Shown: in pieces, positions 1-12,300 of the stretch
How positions within the stretch are numbered: position 1 is the stretch's first letter
Layout: each line of letters starts with the position of its first letter
NCBI GenBank assembly: GCA_000934455.1
Contig: KN887660.1
Coordinates: 21,675-53,754, forward strand
DNA length: 32,080 bases
Direction: 5' to 3'
DNA from: Apostichopus parvimensis
Lineage: Eukaryota; Echinodermata; Holothuroidea; Aspidochirotida; Stichopodidae
Made by a program: the position numbers and the translations under genes
Notes under the pieces: model-generated
Databases searched by the model: none
Seen by the model: only the letters and a program-made list of their open reading frames with translations
What the model was told of the DNA's origin: nothing

Positions 1-180
1 TGAAAATGCAAAATTATTTACAAAATGGAGTGGGTGTTGAAGTGTGCTATATTGCACCAAATTGCATCTGAGGCCACCTGGAAATGCAAAAAAAATCCAA
101 AAAAAGACCCCTCCCCCAGGCCGGCCATCAGTCTTCAGCCCCCCCACTCAAAAGTACTTTCCTACGCCACTGGAATATTT
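1..180. repeat. probable fragment of an interspersed repeat in a collagen intron
   Basis: This stretch at the window edge has runs of A and C and ends in a 'cctacgccactgg' word of the kind often seen at the ends of dispersed repeats in marine invertebrate genomes. No coding exon is visible. The assignment rests on general resemblance only, because copy number cannot be judged from one window. Confidence 0.3.
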
Positions 181-304
181 TGTTATGAAATTATATAATG
201 TTTTGGTATACTATGTGTTATTAGGCATGGATTTTATTTATTTTCATGTTCACATCTCCTTTTGTCATCAACCTATTATTTTTTGTCCATATTTATATTT
301 GTAG

Positions 305-361
305 GGTTCGCCTGGCAGGGAGTTAGATCCGGATTCTCTTATGGAAATATTTGCCAGCAAA
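305..361 (+). CDS. collagen exon, largely non-helical (19 codons)
   Basis: The acceptor is 'tttgtag' and the donor is gtaagt. The product is GSPGRELDPDSLMEIFASK: one and a half Gly-X-Y units, then an acidic amphipathic non-collagenous stretch. Phase 0 at both ends and a glycine start match the downstream exons. It probably encodes the end of a COL block and part of a non-collagenous linker. Confidence 0.65.
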
Positions 362-3300
362 GTAAGTTTCAGGTTCCTTCAATAATTGAATTGAGAACTA
401 GACAACCGTTGATGTGGAAGTATATCTTCCAAATGGCTAAATTATTTCTCCAGGGATTTTCTACAACTTTTTCTTATATATGATTTTTTTTTATATCAAT
501 GTTAGCAAACCGGAGGTTAAAGGACAAGTAAAGATTGTGCTTGCAGACTGGTGCATGTGCACTTATATCTACCCCTTTCACCATTTCAAAAATTCCTACA
601 TTCCCCTGAGAATAGCAAAAACATAATATTAGGAGATGAAAGGGTAGAATTGTATGTGACATTTGGGCTGACCCAATCCCAAACCTGTGTCAGGGTCCCT
701 GGGCAAAGAAAGCTCAGAAACACAATAAAAGCTAAGGATGGTTACCTGTAGTGAATGGTTAGATGAATGGGAGGGGGGCTTGAGGGAGGGGAAGTAGTGT
801 GTGAAGGTGCCCTAGTCTTATCATTTATATAGAGTGAGGGACCTAACACTTTGTGGTGATTACATTATCATACACCAATGTTTAATACTACATTCATGTT
901 GTGCTTTTCCCATTTGTTTGAATGAGCATGTTATTTGAATGTCCCTGCCCACCTCCCTTCCCCCCATCCAATCTTTCTGGTTGCTTCTTTATGATTTCAA
1001 AAAACTTTTCCAGTGTATTTGCAGTATGAGTGTACATGCTCTTATCTACGATATTATTATATTTGTATAAAAGGTCACATTGGGTCGACAATCAACTAAT
1101 ATCTGACTGACATTTGTTTCCCTGTCCTCTTCAGTAGACAAATATCCTGAAATTTAGTTAAATGAAAATCCTCAAAAAGTGGTTTAAATGAGCTTTGAAG
1201 TCTCTCATGTTATGGTTTCTTTCCCTCCCCTCACCCTACCCCTCCCCATCAGCTCGCTTTGCGAAAAAATCTCATCTTGGGATGATGCTGTGAAGTTGTA
1301 CCACGTTCTTTGTGCTTTTGGTTATGTCTGTGGATCTGTTAAAGGATAAATGGGGACCGTGGTTTATGTTACCCCACACTTTGTATTTGATGCAGTGTTC
1401 ACTTTGGGCACAACAGTGGTAGGCAAGATGCAGTTCAAGAGTGGGTGGGGGAGGGGGAGGGGAGAGTAGGCAGAGGACAGTATTTAGGGGGATCCAACAG
1501 CCCCTCTCATTGACCTAAAAACAAATACCTATTGTACTATACTACTATGTCGAACAGCGAACAATGGATATCTTTTCTTATGATGAATGTCTTTAGTTGG
1601 TGGGAATGAAAATATACAGGGTGATGTTGGTTGGCAGAAAAGTTTGGGGAGGGGGAGAAGGGGGTTGATAATTTTTTCCAATACTGCTATCTCTGACTTG
1701 GTGGTATGATACTGATTCTCTCTAGGCATGTTATGCATCTTGTGACTGACGTCTTGTTTATACATTGGTATTTTTCCTCCTGCAGGCTTTAGCAAAATTG
1801 ACTAACATCACTGTCAAGTTAAGTAAAGTTTGTGTACCTTTTTGTTTTGATGTGGCTAAACCTGTCACCATTAATCTTCCTCCTAACCTCTGCTATCTCT
1901 CTCTCTCTATGCTAGAGAATAGTAGAGATCTTCACTAATTGGTGACTTTTCTGCATTGTGGCAGCAGGCCATTCCGCAGAGATGACTTACCATCTCGCAA
2001 TCTGTGAAAAGATGACTTATTCATCTGTATTTCATTAGCTGGGAAGGTGCACATACTAATAATTTCACCTTCAGTGGGTGGTCAGTGTAAATTCTCTCAT
2101 GCTACTCTCAATCAGTCCCCACCATCCCACCCCTCCCCAATACAACTGTCATCCACCTGGAAGTTCTACAGTCTGTCACAGAAGAGCTGAACATAGAAAA
2201 AGTTTGTATCCCTCATGTAAAGAAACTACTTTCATCTGATAATGACAGGTCCATCATCTTTCACGAAGATTTTTCAGACTCCATGAAAGTCTTTGAGAAG
2301 ATAAAGTCTTTGAGAAGATAACTATTACTGGCTTTTATGGTCAGATAAAGCAAGACAGTATAAGGTTCACTTTCATTCCATGCTTTGGAAGAGAACATGG
2401 GACCATTCATCTGTGTTTGCCAACTCTATGCTTCCTCCTGCTGCACTCATGTTCCTTTCTTGAGCTGGTATTTATTTGGGGGGAGGGGGGTTGTGGGGGT
2501 GGGGTTCATATATCAGCTCCTTCCTTGCCTTCTCTGTGGTTTGCTCCTTGTCAAAGCTTTCCTTGCTCAGTGTAGTTAATATCCATTCGTGGCTCCTCAT
2601 CATGTCATGTTCTATAACATATGCATAATAATAATTATCCACTGTCTGATGATATGAAAACAAATTCAAATAATAGAAACAAAAGATGGGAAGATTTTCT
2701 CCTTTAATACCATCAGTGAGACACTTTGACCACAATAGGTCACACATTGCAAAGTTTTTGTTTTAATTTTAGTTGAAGATTTAAAACTGTCCCAATATCT
2801 CCATCTTCTAAAAATCATGTACTTTACAAGAACTTTAAAAGTTGCTCGACAGGATCCACGTTCATGTGGTGAAAATTTATAAGTGCGATAACAAGAAGGG
2901 TTGTTGCCTTGTGGTGATTCATATAAATCTAAAAGCAACATTTTTTTCCTCCTCACTTCCATGCCTCTTCCCACTCCCCCTCCCATTTTCAGGAAGGTGA
3001 GGAGCAGCTCAATTTTCTGCTATTGGTAGTAATTTGCTTATTTAGACATTAGAGTCTTTCATGTGTATGTGAGTCACATGACTTCCTGTAGTAGTCGCAT
3101 TGTTCCCAAGGTTACAAGCTTTTTATCTACACACATGTAGTGCTTATAAATCAGGAGTTTAGAACAATTTGCACGATTTTACCGGCTAACAGTGAATAGT
3201 CACTCGGTCCTATCGACCATTTGCACCGAGTCCTTTCCTTAACAAAGTTTCTCACAGTATAGCTTTTGCACACAACTGTATCATTTTCAAGTTTTTATCA

Positions 3301-6300
3301 CACACACGCTGCTGCACCCACGCACCAGTTATAAAGACAAAAGAAACAAAGGAGCACATAAATGTGATGACAACTGCTACACTTACCTGTCATGGTGTTT
3401 CAACTATTAAGCCATTTGTTACAGTTAAGTGCATGCTTATTAATGATTAATGAATAATTGACCAATCAAAATCAAGCTTTTCAAGAGGTACAGCTACAAA
3501 CAATGGAAGGTATATTCACAGATATGTTTGATGTACATAGCAACTTTGTAAAGAAGGAAATGAACTATGTTACTAGATTTGGAAAACCTTACCATTTGAG
3601 GGGGGTTATATCTTGTAAGCAAAATTAAAACAACTTGACAAAAAGTGCTTTTATTCAGTTTGTTTCCCGATTGTAACATTTCCAAAATCTTGTGTTGCTA
3701 ACGGAAACCCTACTCATTCACAACTTATTCAGACCTGTTATTGGAGTGTTGACTTGATTTGTAAAGCAAAGGCTTCATACAAAATCCATTCTATTTGTTA
3801 AATGAGAGAAAACAACTGAATTTTCTTGTTCTAGTTCCTTTTGAGGAAGCATTTTTGGTGTTCTCTCTTATTCTACATAAAATTCAGCTTTACATTGCAA
3901 CCCTCCTCGACACCCCCTCCTCCCCCCACCCCTCCCTTCGTCTCACTCTGCTGGTATGTCAGACAATGTTTATCAAAAGACAAAGGGGACAAAGAGAAAG
4001 AAGAGCAGAGCGAGATATTCCTTTACTTATCTTACATCCATTAATACTCTCATCCGGGGAAAGCTTGCCTTGAAGATTTTACCCGTAGCCCAATCTCTCA
4101 CAAACTGTCACAGTGATAAAAGCAGATGGGGCTAGTAGAGTAACAACCACACTTGTAAAGGTTAATTTCCGAAGTGAAACTTTAACTTGCGTGTTTTGTT
4201 CGTTTCCTTACACAGGGTGAACCCGGTGACAGAGGACCAGTAGGAGAAAAGGTATTGCAGTTGGTAACTGATATTAAAATATTAAGAGTGGTTGGTGTTG
4301 GTGGAAGCAGTAATGATGATAATGATGGTTATTTTGGTGACATTGGTGGGGGAGGTGTTGGATGATGGTGTCAGCGGTGGTGATGTTGAGGTTATTTTGA
4401 AGGTGAAGGATGAGAATATTTTTGGTGGCAGCGGTGGTAATGATGATGCTTATTTTGATGTCAGTGGTGGCGATGTCCTATAGGATAGGATATACATTAA
4501 TTATCTGGAGAGTGTTATGACATTCATTAGCAATTAAAATTATGCTTTGTTCTGAAGTGTCTTTGATTCATCGAGACAACCTAGTTAAATGAATAACAAG
4601 GTAAAGTGAAAGTAACAGCTGGTTTGTCTAAAAACATTACTATAGTCTCTGTTATTTTGGTTCCTTGCTGGAGGCAGAGGGAATCTATGTGATGGTGATG
4701 GCATGTGTGTATGTGACACTTGCTTTTTAACAGGGTAACTCAAAAAGTTCATTGTGGATTAACTTCATACTCCATTATTGGACACATTTAACTCACTTGC
4801 TCCACATAAGTCAGATACTTATTAGAATTTTGAGCAAATTGTATGGCAAGCGCAAAGCCAACTGGCCCTCTGGTTTTCTTTTGCATTCTTGAAAATAACA
4901 CATTTGTGCATAACAAGCCCTCGATTGGTTTATCAAATGTGTGTCGATGGAAAGTTTTCATCATCTCATAGGCTGTTTTTTTCGTTTCTGTTGAACAGGG
5001 CTCAAAGTCCTCTCGTTTTAGCTGTCTTATCAAGGATCAAGTATTACCCCTCCAGACAAAGTCCCAAGTGAATTTAGTAGGTGTGTGTGTTTGTGTGTGG
5101 CCTGACATACAGCTTAACATGAAGGTCATTACAAGGGTAAAAGCAAATATTGATAACTGGGACGAAAACATGTCCATGCAATATCGAAAAATATTAAGAA
5201 ATGTACGAAAAACAGGTCAATAAAAAATATTTAATACAAAGAAGAAATTGGGGGCAGCATGGTTTAAAAGGCACTGTCTATTCACTTTTCTAATATCTTG
5301 AAATATTTTAAAAGGTGAATCATGGCAACAAACAAAAAAAACCTGTAAATCACCAAGACTTTGCTCGTTGTAATTGCTGTTGACAAAGACTGTAAATTAC
5401 CAGTTAGAACTGCCAGTTTCAATTTGGAAAAGACTCGACATAAAAGCAAAAAAATGAGACGAAAATATGGAGGTGAATAATTCATATGAAACATTCTCCG
5501 ATTCTGTGTGGCCAGTTTAAATCATATTCAGGTGATTGAGACCGGTGTAACAATTCTCGGCAATATGGGTCACAGGCATGTAAAAGTCTCTTCACGGTTG
5601 TGAAAGAATGTTGATTATAAATAAACTGAATCTGGTTTGATGGATTGTGACAGTCGGTAAATCATGTTGCTGTTTACTCAGTTGTCTGCCATCTGGAGGG
5701 AGATATTACCTACCGATTGCGTTCTTACCGGCCGTTCTCACAGTATTTTATGGCCGTTTTATCGATTGTTATAAAGAAGAAAGAAGTTGCTGGGTTATTT
5801 ATTAAATTATTAATAGAGATTAATGAAAGAAACAATAGCTTCAAGGAGTCACTGACTCTGTTTAGTTTCATGGTTTCCTCTGTAATATCAGCAAAGTTTT
5901 TAACTAGAACAAAGATGGCTTGTTCTCTGTGAGTTTTAAAAAGTTTGAAAAAGAAGCCCAGTCCTTTACTGTATTCAAAAATCGGATTTAAGAGTAATTT
6001 AAGGATAGAGAATGCATACTTTTATGGTTTTCTAAACAGCTACAGTAACTCCATGTTTGTTTTAAGCTGTCTTGGATAAGAAGTTTCTCAATTAAACAAT
6101 CCACCCTCCCTGCTTCTATTCCGCTGCCTCAACAATTGCCTCCAACCAATTCAGAACGTCTTGACAGTAATTTCCTGAATCTCCATGTAGTGTATTATTT
6201 GTTGCATCTGCTTGAGTGTATACAATTTTGTCATTACAGGGTGACAGAGGAGACCAAGGATTGCTGGGTCCGATTGGTCCACCAGGTGAGCTCGGTCCAC

Positions 6301-9300
6301 CAGGAGTCAATGGAAGTGTTGGTCCTACCGGCCCCATTGGTCCAATAGGCCCAGCAGGTATGATCGGTCCTAAGGGTATGATGGGAACACCTGGTACGCC
6401 AGGTAGACACGGTTCCACAGGAGAGGCAGGCCCAGCTGGTTTAAATGGTACCAATGGTACCAATGGTAAAGACGGCATGCATGGGCTACCTGGTAAGCCT
6501 GGTCCTACCGGGGATGATGGGTTAGATGGCACCCCTGGACCTCAAGGACAAAAGGTAAAATAAACACACACAAAAATATATATATATATATATATATAGA
6601 TATATATATATATATATATATGTTCTGGATTTTCCAACTCACTATGATTTCAATTATATATATACTTATAGAAAAGATATTAAAATACATGCAAAGATAT
6701 TATTTGTTGGGCCTTGCAACTGTCCCAGTGCAAGGATTTGGCAACATTAGGAACAGCCATTTTGGAAACCAAATAATGGTTCACTGTGACAGACAGGAAT
6801 AAACTTATTTGTAATTGTGATTTACAGAAGCATACTCTTGAAAATAGCATCTTCGCTACAAAACATCTTTGTCTGTCCTGTGACATCATAAAGAATTCTA
6901 AATGCCAGGTTGGTGTTCCTTGACAGTTTCTTCTGCTTCTGAGTTGATATTGGAAAAGAACTATTACTTCTACTTGTTTTGCAGGGAGAAGTAGGAGAAG
7001 TTGGACCTCCTGGGCTCGATGGTTTACGGGTAAGTAGCTCCACATGTAACTCTTATTATGTCCTAATTTCATCAGGATTTAAAATTAACCACCAAATGAG
7101 ATATTTTTTAGTTTATGGGGTATGAATAACACCATACCCAACTGCTGCCTCTATCCAGTGCTCTATAGTGTACCGGTAGGCGGAATAATTAAGCATGTGA
7201 TGAAATGTCGTCACAACTGTTCCAGAACTGGGAAGATTATCGGAGCAAAATTTTCAATCGATCAGTTCGTTAAATGTACCAATCGTTATTAATTTTTTTT
7301 TTTTTTATTTTAGTTCGTTAAATGTACCAATCGTATTAATTTGTCATATGTCTTATTTTTTATTGTTACAGGGTCTTCAAGGGATACAAGGTAACCAGGT
7401 AAGAAATGCATACAATACTTAGAGTACTTCAGAATAGCAGAGAGCAATTCTGAAATGTCAAATGTTGTTCAAAAAGTGTCTTCATGGTTTTCTGGGATAG
7501 ATTTAAAGTTATGTTATGGATTATCTCTCATTATGTTGATCTGTGTGTCTATGTGCAACACCTTGGGTTTTCTGTGGCCCTTTTCTCGTTGCTTCAACTT
7601 TGTCAGTAAGTCAGTCAGTGTGCACTCAGGTGTAAAATTGAATACCTAAACGTTTGCCACATCTCATTAGATAAAATGGGATGATGTTCTCTGTAAATGT
7701 TCTAAATAATTTAATAAATATTAATAATAATTATATAATCATTTTAATAAATGTCAACAGTGTGGAATCAGCTGGTACTGCAGCTTTACCGATGGCAGTA
7801 ATAACTCCTCACTTCCCAAATTTTTGACATAAAATAAAAGTTATCCATCTACGACTCACAAAATATGTTCTGTGGGGTTGGTGGGGTGTGGTGGGGGATG
7901 GGATGGGATGTGGATGTATTGTTCCTGGAAAAAAACACTTGTTTTTCTTTTGATCATTTGATAGGGTCCTAAAGGTGAACATGGAAGACATGGTGTCCAT
8001 GGTGAACAAGTGAGTATTAAGGATTCATGAACTATTTGTTTCCTTCATGAATATTCATGACTACATTTGGAAAATTGAGAGGATACCATTTACTTAAATC
8101 TTACACTTTCTGTGTTAAATTTCTGTTATGTATTGGATTGGAGACAAAAGGGCTTATAAAAGCAAAGCATTTCAGTTGCATTACAAAAGGTGAGAATATA
8201 GTCAGAATATAATCAGAATGCTTTTGGCAGAAGGAATATTCTTGTGAAACAAATTTACAATAAAATTGTCTTCTGTCCGTCTGCTATAATTTTCATCATA
8301 CAATGACATATCTCTAACACTCGCCATCATAATGCTTCCTAGAAATACGATTATTTGGTGGTTAGACCGAAAGTTTACCAAAGAAAAATATCACTTTAAT
8401 TTTTATTTTCAAATGCAGGGTCCAAAGGGTGAGAAGGGTGACATTGGTCCAAGTGGAAGAGATGGATTGAACGGAACTGATGGGCTGCCTGGTCCAACTG
8501 GCATGCAGGGCCCTTCTGGTATACAGGAACTCATAGTATGTGATAACTGACCATTAGTTTCATGTCATTGTTACGTTTGGAATCAACATTAAGCAGATCT
8601 GGTGACACGGGTGGTATTGCTTGGGACTACTGTTACATGGTGACAAAAGTTATATTCCTAAAGCAAATTTGCAAGAAAAATCTGTAAGATTTTAGTCTTT
8701 GTCATCTTCCAAAATGAAAACAAATTGCAGCTCATCCAGTATGTTGAAAACAATGGAGGAATTATGGAATTATTTTCTTCATTTTGATGTCCATGTGATT
8801 AATACTGATGTGAAACAAAATTTTATGGGCGACAAATTCACTAAACTATTACTTTCATCTACATACTCATGTAGTCGCCTTTGGAAGAGAAAACAATACT
8901 AAGACAGTCCCCTAATTTGATTGTCACAATTGCAATCACAATTTCGGCAAAACTCCATATGCATGTAAAAATTGCTGAAAACTGGTGATGAAACTTATTT
9001 CTTGGGCAGGGGTGTGTGTGTTTGTGGTGGGGGGGGGGTTGGGGGGTCTGTCTGATACATTGGCAACAAGTTTGTAACATTTGACTGTAATGAAGCCCCT
9101 CTGGTCAAATACACTAGCTGTCTGACTTGATGTGATTGATGTGGAAGCTACTTATACATTGCTATGCATAGAACATTTTGAACTGACTGTAGGGGGGATG
9201 GATATTTTTATTTCTGCATAGAATTAGCAAAAGTATGAGTTAGAAGTTCCTTTGTCAAAGCTGCATTTTTCGATTACTTTGACACAGTCTGGTGGTACCA

Positions 9301-12300
9301 TACCAATTGGTAAAGGGGGGGGGGGGGGGGGATGGGGGAGTAGTTTAGTTAAAAACATTATATGTTACCTTTGTCGACCAACATCGTATCAGAAATGATG
9401 AAATGTAGGTAAAATTTGAAAGGTTTGCCGCCAATGAAAGATACAGTAGTATGTCAAATATGTGGATTAAACGGATAAAAACAGCTTATAAACTGATAGT
9501 TTGAGTTTAGTTAAATGATTGTAACCATGGAGATAGCTTTGTTTGAATGACAGGAGTCCAATATTGCATGATTATAACATTACCTAGAATATGTATAGAT
9601 GCAACTCGTATCTTTTACATAGCAAGAAAAATTGGGAAGTAAGTATCCATAGTTGTAATATTTAGTCGGTGCATAACATTAATTGGAGGACGTTATTATA
9701 CAATTTTTTGTGACATCCATAATTTCAATTTGCTTTAGTTTGTTGATAAATTTGTTTCCTCATTGCTGTCTCAAATTCTATTCATTCCACAAGATATTTG
9801 TGTATTGATATTTCTAAAATAATGCTTTGTTCCTTTTCTCTGTAGTCACTGGACGAGATCCCAGGTCTAAAAGTAAGTAAAAGTATAGATATTGCATTGT
9901 TTGGATTGCTATTTTTCTTTTCTTCCCCTTTCCCCTGTCCCCCTTCTACCATTCTCAATAACTATGCTCCCAGCCACAGGTTATAGCATAGTCGATCATA
10001 AACCCTCTGCTTGTCAGGCAGGGTACCATGCTTGACGCAGGACACTGTTGGCCTTCGGGAATACCAGCTCAGAACTGGATCACGGCTGGGGTCCGAGGAA
10101 CCACAAAGTTGAGGAACCGTAGACAATATCGATTTCCTCTTGTTCTCAAGAGGTGCTAGTTTTGTTCTAAGGCGCCAAAGGCACGGCTTGTTTCAAGACC
10201 CCAGTGCTTCCAGTTAGATCACATAACCTTTACCAGTTATTGCTCCAATCGAAGACTGGCCACACTGACTTCCAAACATTTTCAGCTCTCATCATCTGTA
10301 GTGATTTCATTTTATTCACACAAACAATTTTTAAAATTTAGTTTATTATTTGTTTCTTACTCTTGGATGTGATTTAAATTGTCTTAAGGTGATATAAAAG
10401 GATTAATATTCTGCTTCATGTTTATGTTGTCACAGGGTTTTTAAACTTTTTCTTTCTTCTTTTCTTGGTTCTTTTAGGGTGAGCCTGGAAGAGATGGCTT
10501 TCCTGGAATACCCGGTTCACAGGGAGAAAAGGGTACGAAAGGCGAAATGGGTCCTCTCGGAATCGGCAAAAAGGTAACAGCAGAGTTTCCAAAATCTGTA
10601 CGTTATTGAAAATTTGTTTGCATATTTTCACACTCCTGATTGAGGGTAACTTTAAAGGGAAGAAAAATGAAGCATCCCTTCATGACAAAAAACAATCAGT
10701 GATGATTTCTGTGCTCCATTTATAACAACGTGAAAACTTAGGAACAGGAGATGCGCCACAAAATTTTTGGCTAACGTCTAAATATTTGAGATGTTGTGAC
10801 CAATTTGGCAAATTTAGCCTTTAGCTTTATGCCATCATGATACAGTGCCTTTAAACTTTCTGATTGTATTTCATAACCACATTTTTCTGCTCCTGCTGTG
10901 ACTCACTGAAGTGATTTGAGCCATGTTCTGTACAAGTAGCAGTGCAGACAGTTTGTAATAAGAAGGGAACCAGTTCAAATCGTTACCTTGTATTGAACCC
11001 TGTGAACATTTGTATTGCTAACAGCTTAGCTTGCGCTCTGCGTATATGTGTTGAAGGCTAGTGTTGTTTCTCCTAACCCCTTACCCTATTACTCGCAGCC
11101 TTTTTGTTGTGCATAATTTCTACTCTTTTTTTTGAGCAGGCATGTATACAAACGTATTGTTTCTCATTTCCATTGATGTTATTGTCTCTCTAGGGTGACA
11201 CTGGAGAACAAGGCCCACAAGGGCAAACTGGTCAAGTAGGTCCAAAGGGAAACCCAGGTCTCACCGGTCAGAAAGGACACCAAGGAGAACAGGTGTGTAA
11301 GCTGCTTCGACCAGCTGGTACATTTCATAGACTTTGTCAAGTTCTCACCAGTTTCATTCAAAGTACTTTGACAATGTTCTCAACAACAGCTTGCAATTTT
11401 TTTTTATGTTTTTCCAAAATGTATAATTGCCTCATAGTTTATTTTCAACACTTAATGGCAGTAATGGTTGTCAGCGTAGATTCTTATATGCAAATAGACT
11501 AGACATGGTGAGTGTATTCAAGTAAGGACACCACTAGGTGCTTTTTTTCTTTCTTACTTTGTTAATTTTCCCTCAAGATTGTTAAGCTGAAAATTAACAC
11601 AAAAACTTTATAGCAACTGTTGAAGCAAATCTGCTGAGAAGAGAATTTAAGCTGCAAATGCTGTCAACAGTCGTAGCTATTAACTCCATGAGAGAAATAC
11701 TTGTAATATTGTATTATTTTCAATCTTTTTAATATATATAATTTCGTAGATAGATTTCTCCTGCTGATTTCTCTGTTCTCGCATCTAGTTTGTACCTGTT
11801 TGATAATAGTTGTGACATTGTTGGATGTGTATGTTTTCCACTTGTTTTATTTAAAGGGGACGTCTGGTGCCAACGGTCTAGATGGGCTTCAAGGAGAAAA
11901 GGGAGACAAAGTAAGTTCTCAATTTCCTTCTCCCTCTCTCTCTCTCTCTCACCTTAATTTTGTCTTTTTGTTCTTTATTCCTATTTTACATTCATATCTA
12001 TCGGCGATTTAAAGCTATTTAGAAAACAAAACTTTATCAATTGTTCTAAGGTAATGTACAAAAGCAGCTTTGAGAAATGAAATTAATTCTGTATTGTGAC
12101 TTATGAACAGGAGTGTTGGGTATTTTGAATGTTGTCTAGGTAACAAATATGAGGATACATTGGATTAACTCTTTTATTTCCAGGGTGACATGGGTCATGT
12201 TGGATCACCTGGCCCCCAAGGGATTGCTGGTGAACCAGGAAGAAATGGAAAGCCTGGTTTTGATGGTACTCCAGGGATTAAGGTACATAGAAGCAAGATA

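Larger units (their letters stand above)
362..4215 (+). other. intron, 3.9 kb, with G-runs and C-runs
   Basis: No Gly-X-Y coding exon was found. It holds several G-rich tracts (1443-1462, 1646-1664, 2478-2504) and long pyrimidine or C-rich tracts (about 945-968, 1221-1250, 2117-2142, 2947-2990, 3900-3937). One weak candidate small exon at 2993-3025 is discussed under findings. Confidence 0.55.

Noticed and set aside
1786..1822. Possible exon after 'tttcctcctgcag' (ALAKLTNITVK...)
   Set aside because: The acceptor is good, but the available donors give 32 or 37 nt, which breaks the phase-0 pattern of every other exon of this gene.
4788..5033. 81-codon open frame on the minus strand inside a collagen intron
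   Set aside because: It lacks low complexity and looks superficially protein-like, but I recognise no domain, see no promoter or splice borders, and the length is compatible with chance.
6285..6292. CAG|GTGAGC donor-like word inside the long collagen exon
   Set aside because: The Gly-X-Y frame continues perfectly across it, and splicing there would leave phase 1, incompatible with the next exon.
6116..6532. 138-codon proline-rich open frame on the minus strand
   Set aside because: It is the antisense shadow of the Gly-X-Y exon; glycine codons read as proline on the opposite strand.
10017..10230. 5S rRNA, tRNA or U-snRNA in the GC-richer intronic island
   Set aside because: I compared it with the conserved boxes I know and saw no A/B-box pair, cloverleaf or snRNA core.
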